Part shown: piece after piece, positions 10,115 through 20,699 of the stretch
Position numbering within the stretch: position 1 is the stretch's first letter
How the letters are laid out: each line of letters begins with the position of its first letter
Source of the DNA: Ceratodon purpureus
Taxonomy: Eukaryota > Streptophyta > Bryopsida > Pseudoditrichales > Ditrichaceae
DNA length: 64,000 bases
Assembly: GCA_014871385.1 (NCBI GenBank)
Contig: CM026426.1
Span: 85,580,947-85,644,946, forward strand
Reading direction: 5' to 3'
The notes under the pieces: generated by a model
What the model saw: the letters and a program-made list of their open reading frames with translations, nothing else
What the model was told of the DNA's origin: nothing
Databases searched by the model: none
Made by a program: the position numbers and the translations under genes

Positions 10115-13100
10115 ATGGATAACACTTCTAAGAGGCAACGCTTGCGACAGGGTATGAGTCGCCCAGGTCCAGCAGCGAGGCTTGTTGAAGCTCGCTTGCA
10201 GGAGGAGTTACGGGCAGTAGTTACAGAGAGGGCGAGAGAACGGAAGGCCCTTCAGAGAGCACGAGATAGACAAAGACACGAGGAAACATTGGTGTTAGCT
10301 TCTGTGCCGCCGGATCATGAAGTCGAAGATGCTCTAATTGCGCGGGAGTTGAACCGAATCTCCCTTCGCATAGCACAGTACATAGTCGAAGAGTTGAGAA
10401 GTTGTCTCGGTCCATCTAGTAGGAGAGATGTTATGGAGAGGGTCATGCGTCATAACACTATTTCGCCTTTGCTACCTGTTTACTATGCTCGGCCACAGGA
10501 AGCAAAGGTTATTCATTCTTTCATTGAGAACTTCAAAAACGAGTTACAGTTAGTGAAGCAGGCTAACTCTAACGAGCTGTTGGCAAGGAAGAGTGCCTTG
10601 TTAGATGCCGCAGTTAGCCAGAGGATCGAAGGAGTGAGGCCGTTGTCACGTGTTTTGGTTACGACATAGAAGAGCATCAATATTGCGTTGAACAGAAGGG
10701 TTTACGCCGCCGACAGTCAAGACACGGTTTGCAGTCTTCGCTTAAATCGGAAGAAGAGAGCAGGGCTATCTGAGTATATCAAACAATGCATTCATGCATG
10801 GTGGAATGGTCAAACAAAAGTATCACCAAACAAGAAGGACATCGTCAAGCACAGAGTAGGTCGAAAAGACTGGGCCGAGCCTCATCCAACACATTACTTG
10901 TGCGAGCCTCAGGTGAGTTGTAACTTATTGATATGAGTTTGTGTAATATGATTAGTCCGAATACTTAGTCTTCACACTTTCGGTATCTCACAGGACAAAA
11001 AAGATATCTAAAGATTCTGGAGAAGTCGGAAAACAGTTACTTTGTAGTTTTTGTACAGCGTGTTTTGCCTAGGCTGCATTCTGTGGTACATAATTTGGAT
11101 CAAAACATTGCAAGACAAATTACTATATATAGTCAATTTTGGGTGTGTACTCTTTGTAATGTTAACTTCTATCAGGGTCCTGTTGGAGTGAAGTATAAAC
11201 TGTACTGGTTCTGTAATTTGGAGGCAATATATGATATAATACTTCTGAGGACTACAGATTAGAAGTGGAGAAGTGGTACCATGCGTACTTTACGTTCATA
11301 GTAAGTCTTAGATGTGCGTCGTGATGTACTTTTTGACTTGGGACTTCCACTAGTTGCGATGTAGCGGTATAAATGTCCATAAGATGGTTCTTCATTGTAC
11401 TTATTGTACGAGGAGAATTTACCTTTGGTACACAGTTTACTTGTTTCTATTTTTTTAGCTACTTTTGAAAACTTATCAATAACGTAGAATATAGTTCAGA
11501 ACTTGGAGTCATGTTGATACGTGGCGTTGCGATGTATTGTACTTTCTTAGTATACAATTTATACTTGCATCAATGTCAAAAATACTGAGGAGTACCCACT
11601 GTGATTTTCTGTGTTTTTTGTAGAGTAAGGGTGTTAGTTTTCTACAATTAGTACATTGTGTTGTATGTTTTGTAAGAGGTTCTGTAATGAGGGTCCTAAA
11701 TTGTACCTGATGTATACTTGTGCGTGATTGGCAGACCTCGTTCTTCTTGCGCTTCGAAGAGGTCCATCCAGAATGTACTATGCATAATGCGGCAAAGGGC
11801 TTTTGAGAGGTTGAAGCCTTGGTGGGTGCAAAAAATGAAGGAGAGGAATACCTGTTGTTGCATATACCACGTGGAGATGGACATGATGAAGGCTGGATTG
11901 AGCAACCTCAGAGACAAAGTCAGGGGGCTCCATGTGCATACCACTTGTGATTGTGCGTGTATAGTGTGCACAGGCAGTAAGGAAGGGACTTGTTGTGCAC
12001 ATGAGAATACTTTCAAACAAATAACTCTAATGTGGGAATCATGTGTTTGTGCAAAGGGAGAATTTGATGTGTGGCACAGACTTGAATGTCTCATGGGCAA
12101 CTGTTCTAGTTGTGGTTTCGAGCTCTTTCCTATTTGTCCGCATGAATTGTCTGGTTCTAACACCTTTCTTGTTAGATGGAAATGCTTCGAGTACTACCAG
12201 GTGGGAGTGGATGCTCATTCTGGAAGAGTGAAGATTCGGCTTAGGGAGGCTTTTAGAGAAACAGCTACTAACGAATTCCTATCTTATATGGAGAAAATAG
12301 TGACCACCTTTATCACGCACAACTTCAAGGCGCGATGGCAAGATGAGCAATGCCAATTGATGATGAAGAACGTTCCAGAGGGGGTTGTTGTATCACATAT
12401 TGACTATGCAGAGAACTACACTTTTGCCATCCAAAACGAGGTCCAGAGCTTGTACTACTTCAGTACTAGTGTGACCATCCTGGTGCACATTACGATGTGG
12501 AAAGAAAGAGAGCAGACCATGAAGCAGACTCACTTCTACATATCTGATGATAAGGCTCACGATTCAGCTTTTGTTCAACATTGTCTGACGTTGCATTGGG
12601 ATTGGCTGGGTGATTCAGGGTTGACACCGGAGGAACATTGGGTCTATAGTGACGGGTGAAGTTCCCAGTTTAAGTGCGCAACAGCGATGTACTTTGTTGC
12701 ACGCTACCCTGCCCTCACGGGGGGCTGCAAGATGCGGTGGAACTACTTCGAGTCGGCTCATGGAAAAGGAGAATGGGATGAGGCTGGTGCCGTGGTGAGA
12801 AGGGCGCTTGCTGCTGAGCAGATCGAGAATCCACTCAGGCCCTTACAGAATGCCGCTCAAGTGGTGGCGTTCCTGGAAGAAAAGTACATAGAGCGTGTTG
12901 CCAGCTCATATGCTCATGCTAAAACTTCCCCTCTTTCACGTGTATTTTGGTTGATAGGAAATACAGAGGTGGATCATACTGATAAGAGTATCAAGTGTAA
13001 CACTTTGCCCGGCTCAAAGAGTCTATATTCTATTATGGGCTTTTCTATGTCTGATCCTACTATGCTTAGAACTCGAGAGTTGTCATGCTTCTGTGTCCCG

Positions 13101-13650
13101 TGTATTGATGGTGATTGGACTGAGTGTGAGAATCTGTTGCATGTGCAGGAGTGGACTGTACAGAGGCTTTGTCCAATGAGTGCAGGGGCCGTAGCACAGC
13201 AAATTGAAGAAGTTGACGACGAGGCTAACTGGGTGTATGATGGCATTTCAGAGGAGGTCGGTGATTTGGTGGACATCGGCGACAATTTCATGATTCCAGC
13301 AGTAGAAGAGAACGAAGACGGGGTGGAATTCTACATTCTCCGGTGTGAAGCAAAGAAGTTTGTGTTAGCAGAGCCCATGACTTGCCCTTGGGGGGGGGAT
13401 ATTTAGGGCTGGAGACGTTGTGATCAGAGCAAAGTATTACAAGAAGTATGGACGTGGTGAGAAGACATATGTACTCTGTGACAAAGCAGTTGATGCACAT
13501 GTCGATGCCCATCTGGTTAGAGCTTGTAAATTCCCTATGGTTCTAGCTCCTCACAGGGTTAAAGGTACTCCTGTATACACAATGTCTAGTGAAACGCAAA
13601 GGATATGTGAAGATGCCTTGCGAGAGTGGTGGGCGTTCAATGAAGATTAA
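10115..13650 (+). pseudogene. DDE transposase of element A (HIDYAENY / SDG / HGKG family), multi-exon, broken
   Basis: Exons: 10115-10912 (acceptor TTTTTCTAG just upstream, donor CAG/GTGAGT), probably small exons near 10,994 and 11,225-11,280, then 11,734-13,650. The N-terminal part is basic and coiled. A Cys/His block follows (about 11,850-12,150: CDCACIVC, CVC, CSSCGFELFPICPH). The core has HIDYAENY (first Asp), VYSDG then SSQFKCATAMYF (second Asp) and SAHGKGEWDEAG (third acidic residue). Further on comes LRTRELSCFCVPCIDGDWTECEN, a second Cys cluster. These motifs match a transposase-like family usually annotated as hypothetical in fish and cnidarians (recalled, not searched). Lesions: TAG at 10667 at a likely Gln, TGA at 12657, and a one-base frame change at the G8 run (13391-13398) before the last 85 codons. 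Without those the gene looks recent. Confidence 0.75.
10913..11733 (+). other. Intron-rich, GTAC-rich stretch within the transposase gene
   Basis: About fourteen GTAC motifs lie between 11,040 and 11,710, again well above chance. A short open exon (DYRLEVEKWYHAYFTF) appears at about 11,225-11,280 between ACTACAG and GTAAGT. Confidence 0.4.
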
Positions 13651-13773
13651 GTACATGTTGACCCACTTTGTACACTGATTTCAGGATTGTTTCTCATTTG
13701 CCGTTGGTTTTAGTAGTACCGGTCCTGTGATGATACAAGTCAAACAAATGCTTGGGTATTTGTCTGACTGAAA

Positions 13774-14121
13774 GTGAGCTCCAGAGATATCCCGCTATCC
13801 AAGTGCTCCCCCTTTTTTTTGCTACAGTCATCTATTGTTTGGCATAGTAGTCTATGATTAAGAGAACCTGCAATCCCTTTCTTTTTTTTATTCTTTATAA
13901 TCGTCTTTTTATAATTTCATTTTGTACCTTGTAATGTCACTCTCTTTTACGTTTGTGCCTCTTCAGTGTAGTATCACCCATTCCGTATTTCTTTTTTCAT
14001 TTTGAGCCAGGCTGGACGATCATGGTTCTACATTTTGCTGGATATTAGATACTGTAGTTTTTTTCCTTTTTGTTTTGGGCCTTCTACAGGGAGCACCGGA
14101 TAGCGGTATCTCAAGAGCTCA
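13774..14121. repeat. Inverted repeat of about 35 bp, MITE-like, between convergent genes
   Basis: Left arm TGAGCTCCAGAGATATCCCG continuing to 13,810, right arm 14,087-14,121 as its inverse, with about 30 matches of 35. Arms enclose about 280 bp of T-rich DNA. TGTCTGA occurs at 13,761-13,767 and again at 14,122-14,128, a possible target duplication, but six extra bases lie on the left. It sits in the gap between the 3' ends of the transposase (+) and the SET gene (-), so it could also act as a hairpin at converging transcript ends. Confidence 0.55.
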
Positions 14122-14375
14122 TGTCTGAGGATAACTACTCAGACTAGCCAAATAGTAGCATTGAAACATAGAACTAAGATTACTCAAATAGTGCCATCGA
14201 TACTTTCATTCTAAGAATTAACAAGTGAGTTTATAAACTCAACTTCAAGCTTCCAGCTCCAGAGTTTGAATGGTTGTATATTTATCCGAGTTGTTCTATG
14301 TTTGCTACACAATAGTTGAAGTTTCTAGAGTCAAAAAAAGCCTTGCCTATGGCCAACTTGTACATGTCTAGAGCT

Positions 14376-14590
14376 CCAAAAAATGTACAAAGAGTATGTT
14401 CTGAATACACACGGTACTACAAACAATACATGGGCTGAACCATTCTTCAAAATCTTTGCATTTCGCCTGTTTGTACATGTAGTATATCAAAAATGTACAA
14501 ATAGTATGTTGTAGATTTATATACGGTAGTACAAACAGTACATGGGCTGAAATATTGTTCAGAATAGCACAACACAGATGTGAAGTCATC
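14376..14590. repeat. Tandem duplication, period about 110 bp, with GTAC motifs
   Basis: AAAATGTACAAAGAGTATGT at 14,380 recurs as AAAATGTACAAATAGTATGT at 14,490, followed in both by TACAAACARTACATGGGCTG. Each unit holds several GTAC motifs. It abuts and slightly overlaps the 3' end of the SET gene. Confidence 0.75.
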
Positions 14591-15649
14591 TTCTCCTAGG
14601 TGCTTTCCTCGTTGACCTTCGGATGGCAAGTGGTAAGGCATTGTCTCTACACATTTTACTCTTACACTTACAAGAAAACTGAGGTAGGTCCAGATCATCA
14701 TTGTTAAAATTAGTGCCATAGTCCCAAGTTAGTTCCTCTCCAGGCCGTATGATACGATTTGCAAAAAATGCTACATGATAGAAGCGGCGATCCACACTCT
14801 CTATCGAGACAGGTACATCCACTAGGTTAGAATCTTCACACCTGAAATGAGAGAGGCCCACCGTCAGGTCAGATTGAAAACGTGAGGACAAAGACCGCAG
14901 AGTATATAGAATATGGTCACAAGTTCTAACATGTGGTTCAAAAACCTGGCCACATTTCCAAACCGAGAGGAGTCCAAGCATAGTGCACTGTGGTCGTCCA
15001 GTATCCGCTCAGTGGCCCAATCAGCATCAAGTTGCAAGCTATAGGACTGACCCCCAACTACCGCCAAGTTCCTAACCATTTGCTCAGCATTCGTTAAAAT
15101 CTCTCCCATCAACTCAAAAACAAACGCACCTCTAGGTATTAGCTCAGTCGTCCGAATCCCCCACCCCGTAAGGGCTGTAGGAAAAACCTCTACTTGAAAC
15201 TTCATCCCCTGCTGGACAACACGATTGCCACAATCACTATGACACCTACACTTAACATTGCACTCCTTAACGAAAAGACGACCCACATGACCTCGGCACA
15301 CTGAATCTCCATTAAAACACCGTGCACCCTTCTTACAGTAATGTGCATCTTCTTCATTGCGTGGCTCCAGATATGCGTCCTCCACTTGGCCTCCTTCAGT
15401 GTATGCAACTCCACCGACTGGACTGGATTGGCATGCACAAGTACCATTCGCCCCCAAGCATTCCGGGGAACATATACAGAAGTCCCCGGGGCGGAGGCTT
15501 TCAAGGGTGGTAGGCACGACTGCTTGGTCAAAGACCACACTCGTATTCATATATTGAAAATATGTCATAGCAATTTCAGACTGACCGACAAGGACAAGAA
15601 TCCTCTCAAGCCCCTTCGACAGGTCTGCTGCATCAAACCAAGCTTCAGC
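14586..15649 (-). CDS. SUVR4-like SET-domain histone H3K9 methyltransferase
   Basis: Nuclear chromatin enzyme expected to transfer methyl groups to histone H3 lysine 9. Two visible exons: 15649-14931 and 14841-14586, with an 89-bp intron (GTTAGA...TTTCAG) that restores the frame across the active-site motif. Pre-SET: a zinc-binding Cys set from CICSPECLGANGTCAC to KECNVKCRCHSDCGNR (about residues 58-145 of the visible part). SET: GWGIR for cofactor binding, LDADWATE, ALCLDSSRFGNVARFLNHMC (NHxC motif), then GEELTWDYG with the catalytic Tyr. Post-SET: FSCKCKSKMCRD. The LDADW and ELTWDYG signatures match the SUVR1/2/4 clade, which in Arabidopsis acts on transposon chromatin. An in-frame acceptor at 15650 means further 5' exons exist, not found with confidence. 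There is no lesion in the visible exons, unlike the neighbouring genes. It could be a captured or a host gene. Confidence 0.85.
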
Positions 15650-15975
15650 CTGGTAGAATCACATCCCAACAGACCACCTTCCCCTCGTCATTCTCTTAAA
15701 AATGGAAAGGACAAGTTCTAGAACTGCAAGGGAGGACTACGAAAAGTACAAATGCAAAGAAATAAAAAAATGGGCCGCAAATAGCACAACCGCATGGGGA
15801 AAAAAAACAGACAAGCCTTGAACCTTCCCTGTTGGGAAGACCTCGGTGATGAGGTAAGATACATTAATATACCTGCAAGTCCATTCTATGCAAGCATTCT
15901 ACCGCAGCTCAATAGATCAAAAAACAAAAAACTTAAACACTACAAGCAATCCTACAGATTGCAGAAGCCTGTATT

Positions 15976-17560
15976 CTATGTGCCGCCACCTCTCCGCCGT
16001 TTCTTTGAGGGTGCGCCACCTACCTTGCTGCCCTTTCCCTCGGCCTTCTTTCTCCCCTTTACCCTAGTCTTCTCAGCGGATTCCTCTGCCGCTTGCTCTC
16101 CCTCCTTGGCGGTGCGTGCCCTGGTCCGCACATTGACCTCAGGGACAGCAGCGGGACTCCCACTCACTCCCACTCCGACAATCCCGGCCAACTCCTTGTA
16201 TGTGGTCTTATCAGCAGTGTATAGATTCTCTACCGCCGTTTGAAGTCCCGGGCCTACATCATCCTCCAGTGCCAGCCCCTTCATCCTCTTTGCTCTCAGC
16301 TTGAAAGGAGACCGGCGCAACACAGAGTTCATTGCATGGGCTCCTCTCCCTCCGGTGCTCCCAACGACAACGTTGCCACGCCAGCCGCCCCTTCCACCAC
16401 GGCTGAATCCTCCGCGGCTGCCTCCAACTCCTCTACACGAGTCCTCCCAGCATCGCCCTTCTCCTTTGCCACCGGGTCCATCTCCTTTAAAGTACCCTCG
16501 GACCTCCTTCTTGGTACCGCCATGAACTTTGCAGTTGCCTCCACCGAAACTAGTGTCTCCACCAAACACCCAGCCACAGTTCCTGTGCCATCCCGAGGAA
16601 GTTCTCCCCAGAGGGCTCTTCCTTTGCATCTCGGCAGACATTGTGACCCCGGCTTGGCCATCTCCTTCGTCTCAGGTTGCGGCGGCGTGTCCTTCCCCTT
16701 CACTACTTGGGCAGACTTCTCCACTGCCGTCACGTCCTTTCCCTTCACTCCCTCGGCAGAATTCTCCACTCTTGTCACCTCCTTCCCCTCCATTCCCTGC
16801 GGTCCCTTCATCTCCTTCGCCTGCACCTCCTTCCCCATCGCTCCCCGCGGTCCCTTCTCCATTGCCGTCACCGTCTCTCCTTCCACCTCTGTCCCCTGCT
16901 CTGCTGCCGCGGCCTTCTTCTTCCCGCTCCCAACGACCCCAGTCTTCTTCTTCGAACTCCCAACAACGCCAACACTTCCTTCAGCCTTCTTCCCGCTCCC
17001 ACTCACATTAACACCCTCAACCCGACCACCGTGCCCCCCTTCTTCACCCGGTGGACTCCTCACTTCGACCAGATCCTCCTCTTCCACACGGTCTTCCCTG
17101 TCTGGGTGTTCTGGCCTGCCTTCTCCACCGGCTGGCTGTGTAGGCAGCTGCTCCATACTAATGTCGCCGTCTCCTCCCTCCTTTGTCCCCTCTTGTGAGG
17201 ACGCATCATCTCCCTGTGAACTCCCATCCGAGTCGGTAGTGCCTGAGCTCGAACGTTCTGGGGACATCTTGGAATAAGGCTCTTTGTCATCTGAAGAATC
17301 CTCTCCCGACTGCACATCAGGTTCAGACCCCTTCAAGTGAGTGCCCTTTGAGAGACACTCCATCACTACCTTCTCCACCGGCTTCGGGAGACTTGGTTCC
17401 TCTCTTGAATGTATGCTCTCTCCCCTCAGAATCCGTAGGGGCACCCCACCAAACTCTTGAGGCACGCGTCCAGAGCATGCTGATTGGCTTGTCTCCCCTT
17501 CGGCTGTTGGTCCCGCGCTGTTGAAGGCCTTCTTACGTGATGCAAACCTGAGGCTAGAAC
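15976..17560 (-). CDS. C-terminal exons of the element A coiled-coil/zinc-finger gene (Lys/Glu-rich tail with NLS)
   Basis: The acceptor GTGGCAG at 17,561-17,567 joins in phase to the donor after the zinc-finger exon (18,458), giving VPSDG-SSLRFASRKKAF across the join, so this continues the gene at 18,459-20,413. The tail is low complexity: an acidic Ser/Asp/Glu stretch (17,160-17,290), then Lys/Glu repeats such as GMEGKEVTRVENSAEGVKGK and VKGKDVTAVEKSAQVVKGKD, then a different frame from about 16,330 down to 15,976 ending KKRRRGGGT, a likely nuclear signal. A small intron or frame change near 16,330 joins the two frames. No enzyme domain is visible. The repeats encode a disordered charged tail. 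Confidence 0.5.
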
Positions 17561-18457
17561 CTGCCACGACACAAGAGATTAGAGTCTTTACAGATTGTAC
17601 TAAATGTAATTGTAGTCGACTAGCAGACCATGAACCAGTACTATCACTACCTATTGGATTTGAACTTGTGGACCATTTGTACAAGTCCGCAATTCTGAAT
17701 GTACTATAGGACCTGGACTCAATCTATGTTTACCATGTAGGACTTCTAGTACCAAGTTAAATAAAGACAAGAAATACTTGTTGTAGCTCCGTCAAGTACA
17801 ATGTCGTCTGTGTACAGCACCATAAGTACATTTCAACCACATGTAGTACATAAGATACTTGCTCTAAGTAGCTGCATGTACCTGAAGATTAGGCCTAATA
17901 TACAAATATGACATTTCCAGCACCTAACCAAAGTCACCAAGTACTATGCAATATACAATAATCCATGGAATTCAGTGAAGCAACTTCTTGTACACATGTT
18001 GCATTCAGACTTTTAGCCTAATATACAAACATGACATTTCCAGCGCCATACAATAATCAGCAAGTCCTCGACCACTACATAATAATGCATGGAATTCTGT
18101 AAAGCAACTTCTTGTACACATATTGCATCTAGACTTCAACACTAAGATACACATTCAGTCACATACCGTAAGTGAAATCGGACTTCTTATACACTGTACA
18201 AGCTTAACTTCTCTAAGATCACGATCAGATGAGTGATTGCAACCACAAGTATGGAGTATACAACCTTACCAGCCAACACTGTACTGGTTATACTAGGGCT
18301 AACAGACTTCGGTAACTCACCAGAAGTTATACAATTGCACCCTACAATCTGAGCTACGTAGTCCATAAGCTCTCAAATCCCTACGAAGCAAGACAATGAC
18401 TATTCAGGTAGCAAGGCACATAACAAGAGTCTGAAAATTACGTCTATTTAAACTTAC
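17561..18457 (-). repeat. Intron filled with GTAC motifs and a 123-bp tandem duplication
   Basis: The intron has donor GTAAGTT (minus strand, from 18,457) and acceptor GTGGCAG (ending 17,561). It carries about fifteen GTAC motifs between 17,590 and 18,300, where three are expected. AATATACAAATATGACATTT at 17,897 recurs at 18,020, and the copies continue through CAACTTCTTGTACACAT (period 123 bp). The motif array is therefore carried within a gene, not only at the transposon ends. Confidence 0.65.
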
Positions 18458-18458
18458 C

Positions 18459-20413
18459 ATCCGAAGGGACCTTCGCCATAGCCTGCTTTGTTCTCTCTTC
18501 CATCAGCCTCCTCCTTTCCTCGGCCAGTCCAAGCATCCTAGCCTTCTCCACCAAATCTGCAGGTGGCTCCCCCCAGCCAAAACTTCGATGCTAATCCGGG
18601 TGACACACCTCCCCACACCCTGTGGCCACGCACTTGCCGCTCCGTACGAAGACAACCGAAGCATAAAAAGGATGATACAAGTGTCTACAGGAGGATACAA
18701 CCATGTCATTCTGCGGGAACGGGAAGGAACACAAGCAACAAGCTGTAATCCTAATCAACTCGGTCTCATCTGAAAAATCAAACCCACGCAGAATTGATTC
18801 TCCAGCCGCATACACCATTGGACTTGGAGTAAAGTTCAGATACTCCTCCCCTGCTTCAACTGAAACTTCTATGCTGCAAGGGCTTCGAACTGCAGCTGGC
18901 TAGAGTCCAACTCCCTTGTCAACGCCTGGATCTCAGCCTCGGCAGTCTCGAGCTCCTCCTTTGCGGCCGCGACCATCTTCTCTTCCTCTGCCGGCTGCTC
19001 CTGAATTCGCTCCATCTTGATCTTCTCCTTGTATACATCCGCTCCTTGTTCTTCAAGTCCTCTTATCAAGGCCATCTTCTGCTCCTCCTGTTTCCTGAGT
19101 TGTCCCATGCCCCATTCGGACTGTTTGCTCTTCCAAACGGCTTGGTCTAGCCGTTGAGCTGCCTCTTTCTTCAGCTCCCGCCTGTGCTTTTGCTCCAAAT
19201 AGATAGCCTGCATTAATCCCTCCACGTCATGCAGCCGCTCCTCCACTGCGCCCTTGGCCAACCTCCCACTACCATGATCACGTGCCGCATCCTCCTGCAA
19301 ACAGACACCACTGGCCATGGCGGATTCAAGCCCCCCCCCTTGATTCACCCGGTGCCCCACGACCCCTAACCCTCGCCACGTCCCCTCGCTCCATCTTCCC
19401 TTCCCAGCCGGGCTCGACTTTGATGCTGCGCCACTCCTTCCCTCGTACATCGACTTTCTTCTTCTCCTCCTCGCACTTGGAATCCGCACTACTCTTCCTC
19501 AGCTCCTCCAGCTTCCCCCTATCAAGCTTGTACCGACTCCTCTGTCGTTTGTTGGTCTCCTCCCCGAATGCACACCAATTCACCCGACCTCCACCCTCCT
19601 CGTACTCCAAAGCAATTCCTTCAGCAAACCTTATTGTAATCAGGTTCAGATTCTCCTCCTCTTCATGCTCGTACAGAATGGGGTCAGATACTTCACCCTG
19701 TCCACCACCTCTTGAACCTCGCAGTCCTGCCAATAGAATCTGCTCTGGCCCCCATCCCCATATGGTTTACCAAATAATTTTCGCACCGTGTCGGAGGAGA
19801 CTGACCCGCGACAGAAGTGGTGGGGATTGTCTCCATCGTTGGAGAGTCCATACTCTGTTGCAAAATCCACCTTCTTCAACTCCCGCGAAGGCTTCTTCAA
19901 CCTGTCAATCTCTTCGTCAACATCCTCTACGCACAGGAAGGCCTTCTCGGACCGCATACTCCCCTTTCCCTTCTTCTTCGCTGTAGAGTTCAAACCCGCG
20001 GCTGGCTCTCCCTCCTCCTCGTCCTGGCTTGGTGCTCGCTGTCGCATCGCTCCTCCTGCCTTTGTCTGCATTGGTGTTGCTCCTTCTCTCACCTCGTCCC
20101 GGCCTCACTTTCCTTCTGCTTGTCTCCCCTTCTTCCGGATCTCCCCGGCAGCAGGCTTCTCCGTGGATGTCCGTCCTCTAGCTGTCGACCCTCGTGCCTT
20201 CTTCCGCGGACCCTCCTGTCCAGCTTTGTCCTCATCGCTCCCCGCATTTCGACTCCTTCTCTCTTGCGCTCCCTTACTTCGGCCCTTCCGCGCACTGTCC
20301 CTGTCTCTAGAGCGTGCGCTCTGGCTGCGTTCCATCCCTGCCCTAGCCCCAACCTGCCAATCCCGAGCTACTATCACTGCCACCCTCAGTGCACCTTCAC
20401 GGCGCCAACACAA
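18459..20413 (-). pseudogene. Coiled-coil/variant RING-finger protein of element A, broken
   Basis: Order from the N-terminus: a basic Arg/Lys/Ser region (20,413-20,105); an acidic linker; a globular domain (about 19,960-19,520) with RFYWQDCEVQEVV and FAEGIALEYEEGGGRVNWCAF; a long Glu/Lys coiled coil (19,240-18,900); and a Cys/His finger (18,760-18,570): CCLCSF, ND-VV, SCRHLYHPF, GKCVATGC, then HRSFGWGEPP. The gene at 30.4-32.4 kb has the same order and matching motifs. Lesions: TGA at about 20,102 (likely CGA), a frame change near 19,700, and TAG near 18,588 in what should be a Trp before HRSFGWG. Function unknown. A coiled coil plus RING-like finger suggests an adaptor or ubiquitin-ligase-like role, which is inference. 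Confidence 0.55.
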
Positions 20414-20699
20414 GCTTGAACTGAAACTTACCTAAAACCCTCAAACCCCAAGCTCACGAACCCCGCGTAGAAACCCACATTACAGCAAACACATTGTGCC
20501 CTACCAATCTCTACTCGCCATCTCTGGTTCAAGCAATTTTCGCTAGAGTCCACAAGCATGGCTCTCAACGACCCCCAACTCCAGAGGTGCGAGACGAAGG
20601 TCACTTCCGACCAACGGTCACCCACCAACTGAACAACCTATACACCGCCGCCCACCGGTCGATCCTACACTCTCCGTCGATGGTAACTGGTGACCGCCG

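Noticed and set aside
16240-17277. Long Pro/Ser-rich frame on the plus strand
   Set aside because: It is the mirror of the Lys/Glu-rich minus-strand exon; low-complexity coding DNA opens the opposite strand.
19282-20435. Long Ser/Leu-rich plus-strand frames
   Set aside because: Opposite strand of the coiled-coil gene; no domain.
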